Origin: Colwellia sp. E2M01
GTDB lineage: Bacteria; Pseudomonadota; Gammaproteobacteria; Enterobacterales; Alteromonadaceae
Length of the DNA stretch: 64,000 nt
Assembly (NCBI RefSeq): GCF_018860585.1
Contig: NZ_JAHKPR010000029.1
Location: forward strand, 28,230-92,229
Direction of reading: 5' to 3'
Positions 28,670 to 39,604 of the stretch are shown here, in pieces. The translations under genes and the position numbers were made by a program. How positions within the stretch are numbered: the first letter of the stretch is position 1; each line of letters starts with the position of its first letter. The notes below the pieces were generated by a model, which was not told where the DNA came from, searched no databases, and saw only the letters and a list, made by a program, of their open reading frames with translations.

Positions 28670-29985
28670 TATCTCGCCCCGCTTTTATTAGTATTTTGAT
28701 CTGCTCTTTTCGAGCTAGTAGCCTGAATACTTTGTAAACGTATTTCATGGTCAATGCGTATTAAAATCACCAGTGCTAAGGTCATGACGATCATTGAACT
28801 ACCACCATAACTAATCAAAGGCATGGTTAAGCCTTTAGTTGGTACTATACCTGCACTAGCGCCAATATTTACGCCTGCCTGAAAACACATCCATATACCA
28901 ATGGCATAAGCGAGGAAACCTTCAAAGTACTTTTCTTTCGCTAACGCGTAACGCCCTAAAATTAGCGCTTTATATACAAGTGCCATACTCAGTAGCAGTA
29001 CAACACTAATACCAACAAAACCAAATTCTTCAGCCAATACCGCCATAACAAAGTCGGTATGCGCTTCAGGTAAATATTCAAGTTTTTGTATACTGTTACC
29101 TAAGCCTTGCCCTAATAATTCACCACGACCATAAGCCATTAAGGATTGCGTTAACTGATAACCGCTACCAAACGGGTCTTGCCATGGGTCTAAAAAGCTT
29201 GTTACCCGGCGCCAACGATATGGTTCAAAGTATGCTAATGCCGCTAAAGAAGCCGCTCCAACTAACGATATAGCGATAAATTGCCATAATTTAGCACCCG
29301 CTAAAAATAACAAACCAAAGGTGGTAACAAACATTACAATGACAGTACCTAAATCAGGCTGTAATAATAACAACACCGCCATAAAACCGAACACGATTAG
29401 CGGCTTGATAAAGCCTTTCATATTTTCCATGACTTGTTCACGTCTACGTACTAAATAGGCAGACAAGTAACAAAAGAAAAACAACTTAGCTGGCTCTGCC
29501 GCTTGTACGGTAATCGGCCCAAGTACAATCCAACGAGTAGAGCCATTGACCGAACGTCCAATAACCAACACAATAAGCAACAGCACTAAGGCAAAACCTA
29601 ATAAGTAACTACTGTTTTTATGCCACCACGACATAGGCACTTGTAATGCAACACCTGCAATAGCAAGGCTTAAACCAATATAAATGCCATGGCGAATAAC
29701 AAAATGAAATGGGTTATTAAATAAACGTTCCGCCACAGGAATAGAAGACGAGGCCACCATAACTAGGCCAAGCATATACATGGTAACCCCTAAAACAACA
29801 AAGCCGCGATCAAAGGCTGTTGTGCCATATTGATTTGAGCTTGTCATCAAGCGGTTTATCCATTCAGGTAATGGAGGAACCGGTACTTGTGCAATGGTTT
29901 TAGTGATCGCTTGCGTGGTTTCTAACGATACCGTTTTCGCTAACGTTAAACTCTTAGTGAAGCTCATGGTTTTATCTAACGACAT
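28669..29985 (-). CDS. ftsW: Septal peptidoglycan polymerase FtsW (SEDS)
   Basis: FtsW is the SEDS-family glycosyltransferase of septal peptidoglycan and works with FtsI. About ten membrane segments are visible, with the SEDS blocks GRSVNGSTRWI, LLQPDLGTVIVMF, HTDFVMAVLAEEFGF and GLTMPLISYGGSS. A cytoplasmic N-terminal stretch of about 50 residues rich in Thr/Ser/Lys precedes the first segment. The gene overlaps murD by 10 bases. Confidence 0.96.
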   Translation of the reverse strand: MSLDKTMSFTKSLTLAKTVSLETTQAITKTIAQVPVPPLPEWINRLMTSSNQYGTTAFDRGFVVLGVTMYMLGLVMVASSSIPVAERLFNNPFHFVIRHGIYIGLSLAIAGVALQVPMSWWHKNSSYLLGFALVLLLIVLVIGRSVNGSTRWIVLGPITVQAAEPAKLFFFCYLSAYLVRRREQVMENMKGFIKPLIVFGFMAVLLLLQPDLGTVIVMFVTTFGLLFLAGAKLWQFIAISLVGAASLAALAYFEPYRWRRVTSFLDPWQDPFGSGYQLTQSLMAYGRGELLGQGLGNSIQKLEYLPEAHTDFVMAVLAEEFGFVGISVVLLLSMALVYKALILGRYALAKEKYFEGFLAYAIGIWMCFQAGVNIGASAGIVPTKGLTMPLISYGGSSMIVMTLALVILIRIDHEIRLQSIQATSSKRADQNTNKSGAR

Positions 29986-31454
29986 GCGGCCTCCTTAGTA
30001 TCTTTTTTAACGTTAGCTTTTTCATTTACATTACTAGCCACTTGCAGTTGAGTAACGCTAGCAATAAACTGTTCACCTCTAACCATGTAATTTTTAAACA
30101 TGTCGATACTGGCGCAGGCAGGAGAAAGTAAAACCATATCTCCACGATTTGCTATTTTATTCGCTTGTTCAATTGCCTCAGCTAAAGTGTTTACTTCAAT
30201 AGCTTTATTTGTCGTGTTAGCTAAAGCAGCTATTTCAGAGCCGTCTTTTCCTAAAGTAATTAACTGACTAACTTGAGAATTTAACACTGGAACTAAAGGT
30301 GCGAAATCAGCACCTTTACCATCACCACCAGCAATTAAAATTAATTTATTCTGCTGGTTTAATGTCGGTGCTAAACCGCTTATCGCCGCGAGTGTTGCGC
30401 CAACATTGGTTGCTTTAGAGTCGTTAATCCATTGAATGCCATCTTCACTTGAGACGCGTTGACATCGATGCGCTAAGCCAGTAAATCCTGCAAGGTTATT
30501 TGTCATAGCTGATAATGACCAACCTGCTGTATAACCTAATGCTAAAGCCGCCATATAATTTAATGCGTTATGCATACCTGCAAGTGGTAATTCATCTAAG
30601 GCGATAAGTGCTTGCTCACCAAACATTAACGTTTGCTTTGCTTCTTCAGCTTCATTAATGCTAATGAGCGCCAAACCAAAGTGACCGCTTTCTGGCTTGC
30701 TTAAACCAAAGCTAATTGTTGATTGTTGTGCAACTAAACTTTGTGTAGCTTTGTCTTCTCTACTGATAACCGCAATTTGCGCTTGTGGGTAAATACCTTG
30801 CTTCAACGCTTGATAAACCGCTAAAGTTTTATGTCTATCAAGGTGATCATCACTTAAATTTAATACGCTTGCTGCAATTGCTTTCATACTGGTTAGTGTT
30901 TCAAGCTGAAAACTCGACAATTCAACAATCACTAATTCAGGTTGCTCAGCGCTGTTAGTTGTCACCAACAAATCAAGAATAGGCTCACCGATGTTGCCTA
31001 CTAAAACGGCATTAACACCTAACTTTTTGGCTAAATGAGCAAGTAACGATACTACCGTTGATTTACCATTAGAGCCTGTCACTGCTAACATTTGCATAGG
31101 TGTTGGTAAGCGATTATTAACCAGACAAAATAATTCAATATCACCTATTAACTGGCAATTATTATTAATGAGTGTGGTTATCCCTTCTTTATCTAAATCA
31201 ATGCCTGGACTAGCAACAATAATATCGGCATTAGCAATAAGTGCTTGGTCCCATTGTCCGAAAATGAAAGTCGCATGAGGGAAGTCAATTTGGTATTGCG
31301 CTAATTCTGCCTCAGAGCTAAACGGCATAACACGTGAATCGTTAACAGCTATTGATAAATTTTGTGCATGCAAAAAGCGCAAGCATGACAAACCTGTCAT
31401 TCCTGCACCTAGCACGACAATTTTTTTATCTTTAAACGCTGTTAACCAAGTCAT
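29976..31454 (-). CDS. murD: UDP-N-acetylmuramoyl-L-alanine--D-glutamate ligase
   Basis: MurD adds D-glutamate to UDP-MurNAc-L-Ala. The N-terminal Rossmann-like start VVLGAGMTGLSCLRFL, ATP loop VTGSNGKSTV, ELSSFQLETL, NDSKATNVGAT and LSPACASIDMFKNY are family blocks. At 492 aa it is longer than the Escherichia coli enzyme (about 438); extra length is at the C-terminus (after residue 465) and in surface loops. Confidence 0.96.
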   Translation of the reverse strand: MTWLTAFKDKKIVVLGAGMTGLSCLRFLHAQNLSIAVNDSRVMPFSSEAELAQYQIDFPHATFIFGQWDQALIANADIIVASPGIDLDKEGITTLINNNCQLIGDIELFCLVNNRLPTPMQMLAVTGSNGKSTVVSLLAHLAKKLGVNAVLVGNIGEPILDLLVTTNSAEQPELVIVELSSFQLETLTSMKAIAASVLNLSDDHLDRHKTLAVYQALKQGIYPQAQIAVISREDKATQSLVAQQSTISFGLSKPESGHFGLALISINEAEEAKQTLMFGEQALIALDELPLAGMHNALNYMAALALGYTAGWSLSAMTNNLAGFTGLAHRCQRVSSEDGIQWINDSKATNVGATLAAISGLAPTLNQQNKLILIAGGDGKGADFAPLVPVLNSQVSQLITLGKDGSEIAALANTTNKAIEVNTLAEAIEQANKIANRGDMVLLSPACASIDMFKNYMVRGEQFIASVTQLQVASNVNEKANVKKDTKEAACR

Positions 31455-31490
31455 CTTTAAATTGCTTTCCCTTACCTTTTTTATTTAACT

Positions 31491-32573
31491 TTAACGAAGC
31501 TTCAATGTGGCTAAACCTATTAGCACTAACATCAATGAAATAATCCAAAAACGGACAATGACTCGCGGCTCTGGCCAACCTTTCAATTCATAATGATGAT
31601 GAATTGGTGCCATACGGAAAATACGCTGACCGCGCATTTTATATGAGCCAACTTGTAAAATAACTGACAGTGTTTCCATCACAAATACACCGCCCATAAT
31701 AAATAACACTAACTCTTGACGAACCAATACAGCGATAACACCAAGTGCTGCACCTAAAGCTAATGAGCCTACATCGCCCATAAATACTTGTGCTGGGTAA
31801 GTGTTAAACCATAAAAAACCTAAACCAGCACCAACAATGGCAGTACACACAACCACTAATTCACTTGCTAAAGCGATATGTGGAATATGTAAATACGCGG
31901 AAAAATTAACGTGCCCAGTAACATAAGCAAACAATGCAAAAGCGCCGGCAACCATAATAGTTGGCACTATAGCTAAACCATCAAGGCCATCAGTTAAGTT
32001 AACCGCATTCGACGTACCAACAATCACGAAATAAGTCATAACCACATAAAAAATACCTAATTGCGGTAGTACATCTTTTACAAAAGGAATTAATAACGCC
32101 GTTTCATTTGGGTCTTTCGAAATATAAAAAAGAAATAAAGCAGTTGCTAAACCTATAACGGTTTGCCAAAAGTATTTCCAACGGGCAATAAGACCGTTTG
32201 AATCTTTACGAATAACTTTACGATAATCATCAACAAAGCCAATAGTGCCGAAGCTAACCACTACAAATAACACCACCCAAACATAGATATTACTTAAGTC
32301 AGCCCACAACAAAACACTCGCTACAATGGCGCCAAGTATAAGAATACCGCCCATGGTTGGTGTACCTGATTTAGACAAATGACTTTCTGGGCCATCATCT
32401 CTTACTGTTTGCCCTATTTGCATTTTTTGTAAATAACGAATTAATTTAGGACCAAAATATAAAGCAAGAAACAGCGCTGTTAAGGTGCTGATAATGGCGC
32501 GAAATGTTAAATATGAAAAAACATTAAAGCCCGAATAAAATTGAGTTAAATACTCACCTAACCACAGTAACAT
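31491..32573 (-). CDS. mraY: Phospho-N-acetylmuramoyl-pentapeptide transferase
   Basis: MraY transfers phospho-MurNAc-pentapeptide to undecaprenyl phosphate to form lipid I. Ten membrane segments are visible, with the conserved [20 protein letters not shown] loop, the catalytic Asp pair (GFVDDYRK), [13 protein letters not shown] and [15 protein letters not shown]. Length is exactly 360 aa, as in Escherichia coli. The start overlaps the murF stop by one base. Confidence 0.98.
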   Translation of the reverse strand: MLLWLGEYLTQFYSGFNVFSYLTFRAIISTLTALFLALYFGPKLIRYLQKMQIGQTVRDDGPESHLSKSGTPTMGGILILGAIVASVLLWADLSNIYVWVVLFVVVSFGTIGFVDDYRKVIRKDSNGLIARWKYFWQTVIGLATALFLFYISKDPNETALLIPFVKDVLPQLGIFYVVMTYFVIVGTSNAVNLTDGLDGLAIVPTIMVAGAFALFAYVTGHVNFSAYLHIPHIALASELVVVCTAIVGAGLGFLWFNTYPAQVFMGDVGSLALGAALGVIAVLVRQELVLFIMGGVFVMETLSVILQVGSYKMRGQRIFRMAPIHHHYELKGWPEPRVIVRFWIISLMLVLIGLATLKLR

Positions 32574-34138
32574 TACACCATACCTTCTTTATTTTTAGTG
32601 TTACTGATAACATTTGCACCAGTACTTTGTTGAGTATTTTCTCGAAAATTTCTATTTTTTTCAGTTAGCCAGTTAACTACGTCTGCAACTACATTTTCCA
32701 TATGAGCACTACGTGAGCCTTTTACTAAAATAGCGATGTCTTGCTCTCCCGCCGTTAAGTGTTTATTTAGTAATAGAGTTAAATGCGATAGCAAATCATC
32801 TCTTTGATTAAAATGCTGACTTTTCTCGTTTTTGTCATTATCTTTGGCAAAAGCATCACTCGTGCTTTGGCTTAATACGCCTTTTGACAGCAAGGTGCTG
32901 ATATCAAGTTTTTTTGCAAATTCACCAACTTCTTGATGATAACTTCGCGCTTCATTACCTAATTCACCCATATCACCTAAAATAAGGATTTTTTTCCCCG
33001 GATATGAGGATAACAATGACGCTGCAGCTTTTACTGATTCAAGATTAGCGTTATAAGTATCATCAATAAGCTTTATGGCAGACCCCGTTTTATCATCGAT
33101 CAATTGATGTAAATTAAGTCGCCCTTCTACCGGCTGCATTTGCGCAAGCCCTAAGCGAATATCGTCAAGGCTGGCACCAAACTCTAAAGCAATACTGGCC
33201 GCAGCAACGGCATTACAGACATTATGTTTACCTGGCACGGTTAAATGAACCTCACAACGACCTTGCTCACATTGCAATGTAAAACTTGCACAACCGTTGT
33301 CGTCTAGCGCTATATTTTCACTATAACAATTAGCTTTATTAGTGCTAGATTCTGATTCGCTTGGACTAACACATGAAAAAGTACGCACAGTTTTATCTGT
33401 TAAACGCCATTGCCATTGACTTGTGTATTTTGTGTCTTGGTTATAAAGAGCAACACCATTTTCCCCAAGCCCTGAAAATATTTCACCTTTAGCGCGAGCT
33501 ACACCACATAAATCACCAAAACCTTCTAAGTGAGCGGCAGCAATATTATTAATAACAGCTACATCAGGTTGGGTTAGCGCCGTTGTGTAGGCAATTTCAC
33601 CTAAGTGATTTGCGCCCATTTCAATAACAGCAAAATCATGATTCGCATTCAAACGAAGTAAAGTTAGTGGTACACCAATATCATTATTAAAGTTGCCATT
33701 GGTTGCTAATACATTGCCTAAACGAGATAAAATGGCAGCGACCATTTCTTTAACAGTTGTTTTACCGCTGCTACCTGTAATACCAACAGTTTTAGGTGAA
33801 ATTTGTTTTTTAACAAACGCACCTATTTGCCCTAAAGCAATACGTGTGTCATCAACAACTAACTGCGGTGTATTAGTTATGTTAGTGAGTTCATGTTCAA
33901 CAATGAGTAATTTACAACCTTGCTCAACCACTTGCTCAGCAAAGCGATGCCCGTCAAAGTTAGGTCCTTTAAGAGCAAGGAACGCTATATTTTGATCATT
34001 ACTTGAACTATGACTTGAGGAAGACCCGATCGCGCGACTATCAATAACAAGGTTATCAATGCTTTTTTCGCTATCCTCACAATAAATAATCTTACCATCA
34101 GTAACTTGCGCTAAAGTAGAGAGTGTAATAGAAATCAT
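32573..34138 (-). CDS. murF: UDP-MurNAc-tripeptide--D-alanyl-D-alanine ligase
   Basis: MurF adds D-Ala-D-Ala to complete the pentapeptide precursor. Motifs are [29 protein letters not shown], and [16 protein letters not shown] in the C-terminal domain with ILGDMGELG. Its 521 aa exceed the usual 450; an insert of about 25 Ser/Asn-rich residues near 230-260 and a polar C-terminal tail explain this. The start overlaps the murE stop by four bases. Confidence 0.96.
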   Translation of the reverse strand: MISITLSTLAQVTDGKIIYCEDSEKSIDNLVIDSRAIGSSSSHSSSNDQNIAFLALKGPNFDGHRFAEQVVEQGCKLLIVEHELTNITNTPQLVVDDTRIALGQIGAFVKKQISPKTVGITGSSGKTTVKEMVAAILSRLGNVLATNGNFNNDIGVPLTLLRLNANHDFAVIEMGANHLGEIAYTTALTQPDVAVINNIAAAHLEGFGDLCGVARAKGEIFSGLGENGVALYNQDTKYTSQWQWRLTDKTVRTFSCVSPSESESSTNKANCYSENIALDDNGCASFTLQCEQGRCEVHLTVPGKHNVCNAVAAASIALEFGASLDDIRLGLAQMQPVEGRLNLHQLIDDKTGSAIKLIDDTYNANLESVKAAASLLSSYPGKKILILGDMGELGNEARSYHQEVGEFAKKLDISTLLSKGVLSQSTSDAFAKDNDKNEKSQHFNQRDDLLSHLTLLLNKHLTAGEQDIAILVKGSRSAHMENVVADVVNWLTEKNRNFRENTQQSTGANVISNTKNKEGMV

Positions 34139-35811
34139 ACTTTGGCCTCGGTTGCTGATGCTTGAGCTTTGCTAGTGACACTCGCCTGTTGTTGATAAAA
34201 GCGACTCACCACTAAACGCTCGTTATAATCGATTTTTTCTGTGCCTACCACGTCGCCAGCGGCATTATGTTTTGCCACAACCACATAATCTTCATGGCCT
34301 TTACCTGCTAATAAAACGATATCACCAGCTTTTGCTACTTTGAGCGTATTTAATACCGCTTGCTCTCTATCTAAGGTGATTGTTATTTTTTTATCTTCAG
34401 GTGTATTAAAGCCTGCAACAATATCATCGGCGATTAACCGAGCGTTTTCACTACGAGGGTTATCATTAGTTACCACAATCACATCTGCGTATTGCTCGGC
34501 GGCTTTTGCCATTAATGGTCGCTTGCCTTTATCTCTATCTCCACCACAACCAAAAACCACATAAAGTTCACCGTGGCAATGTTGACGACAAGCTTGCAGT
34601 GCTTTTTCTAAGGCATCAGGGGTATGGGCATAATCTACAACCGCTGTTGCAAAACCCTCCGCGCTTGTTGCTTCCATACGACCAGAAATTGCTGTGACTT
34701 TAGTCACTAAGTTAGGAATATCGTCTAATACAATACCTTGGATCAGTAATACGCTAATTGCTGCCAATAAGTTATCAATATTAAAGTCACCCAATAATGG
34801 GCTAGTGATTTGTACATTGCCCAAATGTGTTGCTAATGTAAAAGCAACACCGTGACTATGATGGAGAATATCTTTAGCTGAGACAAAATACTGATAAGAC
34901 TGTAAGTTTTCTATTTTTTCTAAGCGGCTATAAACCCAAGTAGCTTGTTGGTTTTGATTATTAACGGCTGACTGCTCTGCTCTGTTTTCTAACCACTTTT
35001 TACCTTGCGCATCATCACAATTGATTACGGCGACCTGTTTTGTTGCTACGCTAAAAATTTGTTTTTTGGCTTCGCCATAATTTGCCATTGAACCATGATA
35101 ATCCAGATGGTCTCGGCTAAGGTTAGTAAACAAGGCAATATCAAACAGATCAGCTTGCACACGTTTTTGCGATAGAGCATGAGAAGAAACCTCCATAGCC
35201 ACATAGCTAAAATGCTCTTGGTTAGACTGTGCTGTTGTAGCCGCTGATTTCGCATCAAATCGATACAATAATTGGTGTAGTTCACATGCGCCAGGCGTAG
35301 TGTTTTCTATGGTTTGTAAATTATTTAAGCCACCAGCGCCATTAGTACCAATAACTGCGCACGGCTTCGCGTAAGCATTTAACATTTGCGCAAGTAATTG
35401 ACTCGTTGTAGTTTTACCGTTTGTGCCGGTAATCCCTACTATAGTCATATTATCTTGTGGTGCTTGATAATAAGCTTTTGCTAAACTAAATAAATGTTGA
35501 TTAAGCTGATAAAAATTAACTACTGCGACAGTATTGATTAAACTCACTTCGCCATGTTCTACGCTGTTTTCACATTCGGCAATAACTAACTTTGCACCTT
35601 TCTTAATGGCTTTTTCAATATACTGACGGCCATCTTGTTCATGACCAATAATGGCGCAGAAAATATCATTACTTTGAATGCGCCGGCTGTCATTATGTAG
35701 ATCACCGTGTAAACCGGTAAAGTTTAATTGTGGCTTAATACCAGTAACCGTAAGATTTATATCAAAAGCTTTTAAGCTATTAATAATTTGTTGCGTAGCA
35801 GGTTTAAGCAT
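34135..35811 (-). CDS. murE: UDP-N-acetylmuramoyl-L-alanyl-D-glutamate--2,6-diaminopimelate ligase
   Basis: MurE adds meso-diaminopimelate. The ATP loop GITGTNGKTTTSQLL, VAMEVSSHAL, NLSRDHLDYHG and the DAP-specific DNPRSE motif (TNDNPRSENA) are present, so the wall is of the DAP type. I start at MLKPATQQ (35811), with GGGAGAG just upstream and an 8-base overlap with the ftsI stop; the open frame runs 43 codons further inside ftsI and is not family sequence. Product 558 aa, somewhat long. Confidence 0.95.
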   Translation of the reverse strand: MLKPATQQIINSLKAFDINLTVTGIKPQLNFTGLHGDLHNDSRRIQSNDIFCAIIGHEQDGRQYIEKAIKKGAKLVIAECENSVEHGEVSLINTVAVVNFYQLNQHLFSLAKAYYQAPQDNMTIVGITGTNGKTTTSQLLAQMLNAYAKPCAVIGTNGAGGLNNLQTIENTTPGACELHQLLYRFDAKSAATTAQSNQEHFSYVAMEVSSHALSQKRVQADLFDIALFTNLSRDHLDYHGSMANYGEAKKQIFSVATKQVAVINCDDAQGKKWLENRAEQSAVNNQNQQATWVYSRLEKIENLQSYQYFVSAKDILHHSHGVAFTLATHLGNVQITSPLLGDFNIDNLLAAISVLLIQGIVLDDIPNLVTKVTAISGRMEATSAEGFATAVVDYAHTPDALEKALQACRQHCHGELYVVFGCGGDRDKGKRPLMAKAAEQYADVIVVTNDNPRSENARLIADDIVAGFNTPEDKKITITLDREQAVLNTLKVAKAGDIVLLAGKGHEDYVVVAKHNAAGDVVGTEKIDYNERLVVSRFYQQQASVTSKAQASATEAKV

Positions 35812-37600
35812 GGTGCTCTCCCGCCACTGTAGTGTTTGTTTTTTCTCTGCTATTGGCTTTACTAGTATTAGTGTCAATATGCTTACTTGCGGTGCGAGAC
35901 TCTTGTGCGTCTGGGGCAATATTAAGTACACGTAATGCACCTTTCATTACCCGAGAAAAAACCGGTGCAGCCACTTCGCCGCCATGATAAAGATCGCCAC
36001 TTGGCTCATTAATCACAACCACAACCACTATCGCAGGGTTTGAAATAGGCGCAATGCCGGCAAACAAACCGACATAATCGTTACCATAACCACCAGCAAC
36101 CGCTTTTATTGAAGTGCCAGTTTTACCGCCAACACGGTAGCCATCAACTTTCGCTTTTGGTACATGCTCATCAACAACTGCTTCGAGCATGTGAGTAACT
36201 GCTAAACTGTTTTCTTCAGAAAAAATTCTTACTTCATCATCAAATGCTGGCGCTTCTCCATCAGACTTAACAATGGTTAATCGACGTTTAATACCGCCAT
36301 TGGCAAGTGCTACATAAAATCGAGCCAACTGTACAGGTGTTATGGCAAGACCAGCTCCCCATGACAATGTAGCTAATTCAAATTCAGACCAGCGACTTCT
36401 GTCATGCATCATGCCTGAGCTTTCACCAACAAGGTTAGTGCCAGTATCATCGGCAAAGCCTGCATCAAAAAACTTAGTTAATAAATAATCTTTTGGTACT
36501 GATAACGCTAATTTAGTGGTCCCCATATTTGATGAAGTGACTAAAATATCTTCAATAGATAATTTACCGCGATTAATAGGGTCACTAACGCGTCTGCCAC
36601 CTAAACGCATCCAACCTGGGCTAGTATTTATTACTGTGTTTGCTTTAGCTGAGCCAAACTCTAGCGCCGTTAACGCTGTAAGCGGCTTCATAGTAGAACC
36701 CGGCTCGTAAATATCGGTGATCGCTCTATTTCGAAAACGATGAATTGCGGTATTACGTCGATTATTCGGGTTATATGACGGACTATTAGTCATCGCTAAT
36801 ATTTCACCGGTGTGAATATTCGCTACCACTACAGATCCCGAAGTTGCTTTAAAAGCTTGTACCGCACCTTTTAATTCTTTGTATGCAATTGCTTGAATAC
36901 GTTGATCAATACTTAAAGTAATATCTTGTGCGTATTCAGCTTCTTTAACAGAGATTATTTCAACTTTTCGACCTTTCGCATCTTTTCTAAAGCGTTTTGC
37001 ACCACCTGTACCTGTAAGTAGCTCATCGTACATACGCTCGATACCTTCGATACCTTTATCATCAACATTGGTAAAACCAAGTAGGTGAGCGCTAATTTCG
37101 CCGGTAGGGTAGAAACGTTTTGATTCTTTGCGTAAATGAATACCTGGAATTTTTAATTCTTTGATGTAATTTGCCATCGCGGGTGAGATTTTACGTTCAA
37201 GGTAAATAAAACGTTTACGAGGATTTTTAACAACACGTGCTGTTAAACTATTAATATCTTGATCAAGAACATCCGCTAACGCTTGCCAATGTTCGGTCAT
37301 TGCTAAGGCGTTATTGTCCATAATAATTTTAGGATCAGCCCATACTGTTTGTACCGGCACACTGATAGCTAATTCAGTGCCATTACGATCAACAATAGAG
37401 CCGCGCTGTACAGTATTAGCGGCGACACGTAACGAACGTAAATCGCCTTGCTTTTGTAACATTTCAGGTTCAACAACTTGAATATAAGCGGTGCGCGCCA
37501 TTAAGGCGAGATAAATAAGCCCAACAATAGCCAGCACTAAATAATAACGCCAAGGGGCGGTATTTAGTGGGTTATTTTTTTTGGTTACTTTTTTGTTCAC
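35804..37600 (-). CDS. ftsI: Septal peptidoglycan transpeptidase FtsI (PBP3)
   Basis: FtsI cross-links septal peptidoglycan. An N-terminal membrane anchor (about residues 17-37) is followed by the PBP dimerisation region and a transpeptidase domain with the three active-site motifs: STMK (in EPGSTMKPLTALTA), SSN (VTSSNMGT) and KTGT (VGGKTGTS). The C-terminal tail is Ser/Thr/Asn-rich. Length 598 aa is normal. Confidence 0.97.
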   Translation of the reverse strand: MNKKVTKKNNPLNTAPWRYYLVLAIVGLIYLALMARTAYIQVVEPEMLQKQGDLRSLRVAANTVQRGSIVDRNGTELAISVPVQTVWADPKIIMDNNALAMTEHWQALADVLDQDINSLTARVVKNPRKRFIYLERKISPAMANYIKELKIPGIHLRKESKRFYPTGEISAHLLGFTNVDDKGIEGIERMYDELLTGTGGAKRFRKDAKGRKVEIISVKEAEYAQDITLSIDQRIQAIAYKELKGAVQAFKATSGSVVVANIHTGEILAMTNSPSYNPNNRRNTAIHRFRNRAITDIYEPGSTMKPLTALTALEFGSAKANTVINTSPGWMRLGGRRVSDPINRGKLSIEDILVTSSNMGTTKLALSVPKDYLLTKFFDAGFADDTGTNLVGESSGMMHDRSRWSEFELATLSWGAGLAITPVQLARFYVALANGGIKRRLTIVKSDGEAPAFDDEVRIFSEENSLAVTHMLEAVVDEHVPKAKVDGYRVGGKTGTSIKAVAGGYGNDYVGLFAGIAPISNPAIVVVVVINEPSGDLYHGGEVAAPVFSRVMKGALRVLNIAPDAQESRTASKHIDTNTSKANSREKTNTTVAGEHHA

Positions 37601-37641
37601 ACCGTTCTCATTTTAATCTAAGGTAACTTTAACTAGCGACT

Positions 37642-37950
37642 TTAATCTAGGGTAACAATCACTTCAGAATTACTATTCGGTCGCTTCATGTTTAGTAAAT
37701 GTTTTGCTTTACTTTCAATGGCGCTATGTTCAGCTAAACTGTTTTGCTCTAGCAACAAGTTACGCCATTCAATATTTAATTCATCTTTCTTAGCACGTAA
37801 TATTTCAAGTTCACTCGTGGTTAGTCGATTTACATGGCTGTAATAAACGACAGCAAAAGCAGACAACACCACAAACAGCAACAATAAGTAAGTAACGATA
37901 AAACGGACAATATCTTGCCAAATATCGAAAACTAACGGACGCGCTGCCAT
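37642..37950 (-). CDS. ftsL: Cell division protein FtsL
   Basis: FtsL is a small bitopic protein that, with FtsB and FtsQ, activates FtsWI. The protein has a short cytoplasmic N-terminus, one membrane segment (about residues 15-35) and a periplasmic coiled coil (ELEILRAKKDELNIEWRNLL..). At 102 aa and between rsmH and ftsI, the assignment is secure although sequence conservation in this family is low. It starts two bases after the rsmH stop. Confidence 0.93.
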   Translation of the reverse strand: MAARPLVFDIWQDIVRFIVTYLLLLFVVLSAFAVVYYSHVNRLTTSELEILRAKKDELNIEWRNLLLEQNSLAEHSAIESKAKHLLNMKRPNSNSEVIVTLD

Positions 37951-37952
37951 AG

Positions 37953-38900
37953 CTAGTCAGTATTTCTTTCTAAACGCTCAGCAATACGCAATACCGAGCT
38001 GCGAGAGCGCACATTTTCTTCAACTTCTGTCTTACTTGGTTTCTGTCGACCAATTAATGTGAGCTTTTTACCTTTATTTAATTCTGCTTCGCTGATCGGC
38101 ATACCACGTGGTACTTTTCGACCTTCTGAATGCTTTTTCATAAATTGTTTAACTAAGCGATCTTCAAGTGAATGAAAACTGATAACGACTAAACGTCCAC
38201 CCACAGCTAAAACATCAAGCGATGCTGCTAAAGCTTTTTCTATTTGCTCTAACTCACTATTGATGTACATACGAATTGCTTGAAAGCTTCGTGTTGCTGG
38301 GTGCTTTTTAATTTCACGTTGTGGCGCTGTCGTTTTTATCAGTTTTGCTAGTTCACTGGTTCGCGTTAGTGGTGACGCTTCTCGACTATCAACAATGGCA
38401 TTAGCAATACGCCACGCATGTTTTTCTTCACCAAAAGTACGTAATACCCAAGTAATATCTTCAACATCAGCTACCGCTAACCATTGTGCTGCAGTTTGAC
38501 CTTTACTGGTATCCATACGCATATCAAGTGGGCCATCTTTCATAAAGCTAAAACCGCGCTCTGCTTCATCAAGTTGCGGAGAGGAAACACCTAAGTCGAG
38601 TAAAATACCGTCAACTTTACCTGTTAAGTCATGTTTTTCGGCAATATCGTCTAAAGCGGCAAAACCTTGGTGCTCAATTAAAAAGCGTGGATCATCTTTA
38701 AATTTCTCAGCAGCAATAATTGCACTAGGATCTCGGTCAATAGCAATTAAACGACCGCTATCAGATAACTTCGAAAGAATGAACGATGAATGCCCGCCTC
38801 GACCAAAAGTACAGTCGATATAGCAACCATCGGCTTCGATAGCTAAACCGTCAACCGCTTCGTTAAGCAATACTGAAATGTGACTAGTATCTAGTTCCAT
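37953..38900 (-). CDS. rsmH: 16S rRNA (cytosine(1402)-N(4))-methyltransferase RsmH
   Basis: RsmH methylates C1402 of 16S rRNA in the P site. The SAM-binding motif [42 protein letters not shown] and [13 protein letters not shown] are diagnostic. Length 315 aa matches. It follows mraZ by 66 bases at the head of the dcw cluster. Confidence 0.98.
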   Translation of the reverse strand: MELDTSHISVLLNEAVDGLAIEADGCYIDCTFGRGGHSSFILSKLSDSGRLIAIDRDPSAIIAAEKFKDDPRFLIEHQGFAALDDIAEKHDLTGKVDGILLDLGVSSPQLDEAERGFSFMKDGPLDMRMDTSKGQTAAQWLAVADVEDITWVLRTFGEEKHAWRIANAIVDSREASPLTRTSELAKLIKTTAPQREIKKHPATRSFQAIRMYINSELEQIEKALAASLDVLAVGGRLVVISFHSLEDRLVKQFMKKHSEGRKVPRGMPISEAELNKGKKLTLIGRQKPSKTEVEENVRSRSSVLRIAERLERNTD

Positions 38901-38966
38901 GCTGTTATTTTTATTACCTTATTTGCGCATTTAAAGCGCATTAATTTAAGATTGACTTGCTATAAA

Positions 38967-39425
38967 TTACAGCGGTAAGTCGAGTAAACGTTCTGTTAAT
39001 TCAATTTCGCCCGATTGTATTTGACTAATACCTTGTTGCATTTGCTCTTGCCATGCAGTGTCATGCCAAATTTCAAATTTATTTAATTGTCCAACTAACA
39101 TAATATTTTTTTCAAGATTGGCATGGTCTCTTAATGGTCCATTAATTAATAAACGGCCATTTTTATCCATTTCACAATCACTAGCATTGCCCAAAATAAT
39201 TTGTTTAAACAAACGCTCCTGTGGGTTTGTGCTCGACAAACGCGATAATGACAATTCTATTTCTTCCCATTCACTCAATGGGTAGAGCAATAAACAAGCT
39301 TGTTGAATATCAACTGTACAGACCATCTTTCCTTGGCAGTCACGCAATAGTTCTTCACGATACTTGGTCGGTATCGTGATCCTATTTTTTGTGTCGAGCG
39401 TAATTGCGCTAGTGCCTCTGAACAT
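38967..39425 (-). CDS. mraZ: Transcriptional regulator MraZ
   Basis: MraZ is a ring-forming DNA-binding protein that represses its own dcw operon. Two AbrB/SpoVT-like repeats are visible, each with the DxxGR(I/L)xxP-type motif: LDTKNRITIPTKYR and MDKNGRLLINGPLR. At 152 aa it is the normal size. Its own binding sites lie in the promoter directly upstream. Confidence 0.97.
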   Translation of the reverse strand: MFRGTSAITLDTKNRITIPTKYREELLRDCQGKMVCTVDIQQACLLLYPLSEWEEIELSLSRLSSTNPQERLFKQIILGNASDCEMDKNGRLLINGPLRDHANLEKNIMLVGQLNKFEIWHDTAWQEQMQQGISQIQSGEIELTERLLDLPL

Positions 39426-39531
39426 ATTGGTTGTTACATCACTCTGTTAAATTTTTACTTTTCGTTTAAATTTAAACACTTAAATTCGAACCTTAAATTT
39501 GGAGATTAAGTAAGTGGTTTTTTATGAATGT

Positions 39532-39566
39532 GCCACTAAGATCCACATTTCCCCACTTTTTTCCAC
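39532..39566 (-). promoter_or_regulatory. Four MraZ-binding boxes with 10-bp period
   Basis: On the minus strand GTGGA, GTGGG, GTGGA and GTGGC occur at 39562-39566, 39552-39556, 39542-39546 and 39532-39536, exactly 10 bp apart. MraZ is known to bind direct repeats of this type (GTGGG/TGGGN with 5-bp spacers). They lie just downstream of the -10, so binding should block the start of transcription. Confidence 0.9.
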
Positions 39567-39574
39567 ATTGATAC

Positions 39575-39604
39575 AGTTTAGAGAAAAAAGCAACAGACTG
39601 TCAA
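39575..39604 (-). promoter_or_regulatory. mraZ (dcw cluster) promoter
   Basis: On the minus strand a perfect -35 TTGACA (39599-39604) and a -10 TAAACT (39575-39580) are separated by 18 bp. The MraZ boxes begin nine bases downstream. Confidence 0.7.

Noticed and set aside
35811-35940. 43-residue N-terminal extension of MurE
   Set aside because: It lies inside ftsI in another frame. A strong ribosome site precedes the ATG at 35811, and the family N-terminus begins there.
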